Below, piece by piece: positions 63,072 to 64,000 of a stretch of 64,000 nt of DNA. The DNA is taken from the NCBI GenBank assembly GCA_001442925.1, contig LDXX01000006.1, positions 329,957 to 393,956 of the forward strand, in the 5' to 3' direction. The notes beneath the pieces are model-generated. The model saw only the letters and a list, made by a program, of their open reading frames with translations. It was not told where the DNA came from and did no database searches. The first letter of the stretch is position 1. Each line of letters opens with the position of its first letter. Source of the stretch: Candidatus Kryptonium thompsonii (lineage in GTDB: Bacteria > Bacteroidota > Ignavibacteria > Kryptoniales > Kryptoniaceae). Both the position numbers and the translations under genes were made by a program.

Positions 63072-64000
63072 TTAATATCCCATTGCGAAACCGTAACCCC
63101 TTGGGTCAGCAGCGCCATATTTAACTCCATTTTCATCAATTAAAATTGCTTGAACTTCACCTTGAAATCCGCGCCTTTCTACAAGTTTATGCCCGCGCTT
63201 TCCCAAGTTCTCAATCACATCAAGAGGCAATCCTCGTTTTTCATAGTAAACAACATCGGGATACCATTGATGGTGAATTCTTGGCGCGTCAACTGCTTCC
63301 TGTATGTTCATTCCAAAATCAATTACATTTAAAATCACCTGTAGGACAGAGGTTATAATTGTTGAACCGCCGGGTGAGCCGAGTATAAGGAATGGTTTTC
63401 CATTTTTTAAAACTATCGTTGGGGTCATTGAACTTAACATTCTTTTGCCCGGTTGGATTGAATTTGCTTTATTGCCAAGCAGTCCGAATTGATTTGGGGT
63501 TCCTGGCTTTGCGCTGAAATCATCCATTTCATTGTTGAGAAAGAAACCAGCACCGTCAACTGCAACCATTGAGCCGAAATAACTGTTTATCGTCGTCGTA
63601 ACGCTTACAACATTTCCCCATTTGTCAACAACTGAGTAGTGTGTCGTATGTGAACCTTCTTCAGGTGGTGAAACCGACCGAACTATTTTTGAGCTTGGGG
63701 TTGCAAAAAGTGTGTCTATTTCGTTTGCGATCGTTTTAGCATATTCTTTTGATAAAAGTTTTTCAAGTGGAATCTCGACAAAATCTGGGTCACCAAGATA
63801 TTCGGCTCTATCTGCATAAACTCTTTTCATCGCCTCGACGAGATAGTGAATTGTGTAAGATGAGCCAAATCCGTATTTTTTCAGATCGAAGTTTTCAAGA
63901 ATGTTAAGAAGTTCAATCAAGCAAACGCCCCCTGAGCTCGGTGGGCCCATCGAGATGATTTCATATCCACGGTAAGTTCCAATAACTGGTTTTCTTATCA
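63072..64000 (-). CDS. ggt: Gamma-glutamyltransferase, C-terminal part (5' end outside the window)
   Basis: Minus-strand gene running off the right edge; about 310 codons are present. GGVCLIELLNILENF belongs to the end of the large chain. TTHYSVVDKWGNVVSVTTTIN contains the Thr whose side chain becomes the nucleophile after self-cleavage; the small chain then runs to RGYGFAMGY. Downstream SSMTPTIVLKNGKP and GSPGGSTIITSV complete the family. The enzyme transfers gamma-glutamyl groups, usually in the periplasm, but the signal peptide is not in this window. Confidence 0.92.
   Translation of the reverse strand, partial: IRKPVIGTYRGYEIISMGPPSSGGVCLIELLNILENFDLKKYGFGSSYTIHYLVEAMKRVYADRAEYLGDPDFVEIPLEKLLSKEYAKTIANEIDTLFATPSSKIVRSVSPPEEGSHTTHYSVVDKWGNVVSVTTTINSYFGSMVAVDGAGFFLNNEMDDFSAKPGTPNQFGLLGNKANSIQPGKRMLSSMTPTIVLKNGKPFLILGSPGGSTIITSVLQVILNVIDFGMNIQEAVDAPRIHHQWYPDVVYYEKRGLPLDVIENLGKRGHKLVERRGFQGEVQAILIDENGVKYGAADPRGYGFAMGY

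Overview
The window is chromosomal DNA from an AT-rich bacterium of the Fibrobacteres-Chlorobi-Bacteroidetes (FCB) group, most likely an Ignavibacteria- or Kryptonia-like lineage. The evidence is: two very large secreted proteins ending in a type IX secretion (T9SS) sorting domain with the YPNPFNP signature; an LptE-type lipoprotein, Omp85 protein, SppA and heptosyltransferases of a diderm envelope; and the Lys-rich, Ile/Glu-rich proteins and membrane pyrophosphatase common in thermophiles. The lineage is inferred from family signatures, not from a search. Gene density is high, many neighbours overlap by 1-4 bases, and I see no tRNA, rRNA, CRISPR array, prophage or intact insertion sequence.

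Layout. 1-1566: C-terminal part of an EF-G-like factor. 1959-4462: GDP-heptose cluster (hddA, hddC, gmhB) with the decayed remains of gmhA between hddC and gmhB. 4640-6736: two glycosyltransferases. 6882-10222: complete sdhCDAB. 10251-14216: DUF971 protein, radical SAM protein, SLC13 transporter, isoprenylcysteine-methyltransferase-like protein. 14415-18298: a promoter with a perfect palindromic operator, then apbE, an outer-membrane porin-like protein, an FMN-binding secreted protein and an internally duplicated membrane protein. This looks like a flavin-based extracytosolic electron-transfer system and is the most interesting block. 18308-23116: sppA (fused to a beta-barrel), a fused dehydrogenase/acetyltransferase for diacetamido sugars, and nadE. 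23242-30261: queF, inositol phosphatase, rsmI, polysaccharide deacetylase, dut, hppA, a cytochrome c/beta-barrel fusion and a DUF2231 protein. 30414-32496: a two-component system. 32590-47805: housekeeping and envelope genes (larC, priA, Omp85, ubiA-type prenyltransferase, rnhB, yraN, cstA, miaB, SPOR protein, RNase Z-like hydrolase, sigma-54 activator, lptE, GT2). 47808-57270: T9SS cargo region with two giant surface proteins, a frameshifted GH9 glucanase between them, and two copies of a hairpin repeat. 57271-64000: heptosyltransferase, a MoxR/Mg-chelatase-like ATPase with its VWA partner, a metallo-beta-lactamase hydrolase, a flavin reductase, a phosphoesterase and the 3' part of ggt.

How the genes fit together. 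Envelope polysaccharide is a recurring theme: GDP-heptose precursor genes, at least four glycosyltransferases, a heptosyltransferase, a diacetamido-sugar fusion enzyme, LptE and Omp85. Respiration is represented by succinate dehydrogenase, a cytochrome c fusion and the flavin block. The secreted GH9 enzyme and T9SS proteins suggest attachment to or breakdown of plant-type polysaccharide, although the GH9 reading frame is broken in this sequence.

Signs of gene decay appear at three places: gmhA, a clan AA aspartic protease remnant, and the GH9 frameshift. Regulatory DNA is readable in several spots. The two T9SS genes share a TTGACA-N17-TAAATT promoter and a similar leader of about 120 nt, and apbE has TTGACT-N17-TATATT overlapped by a 19-bp palindrome.
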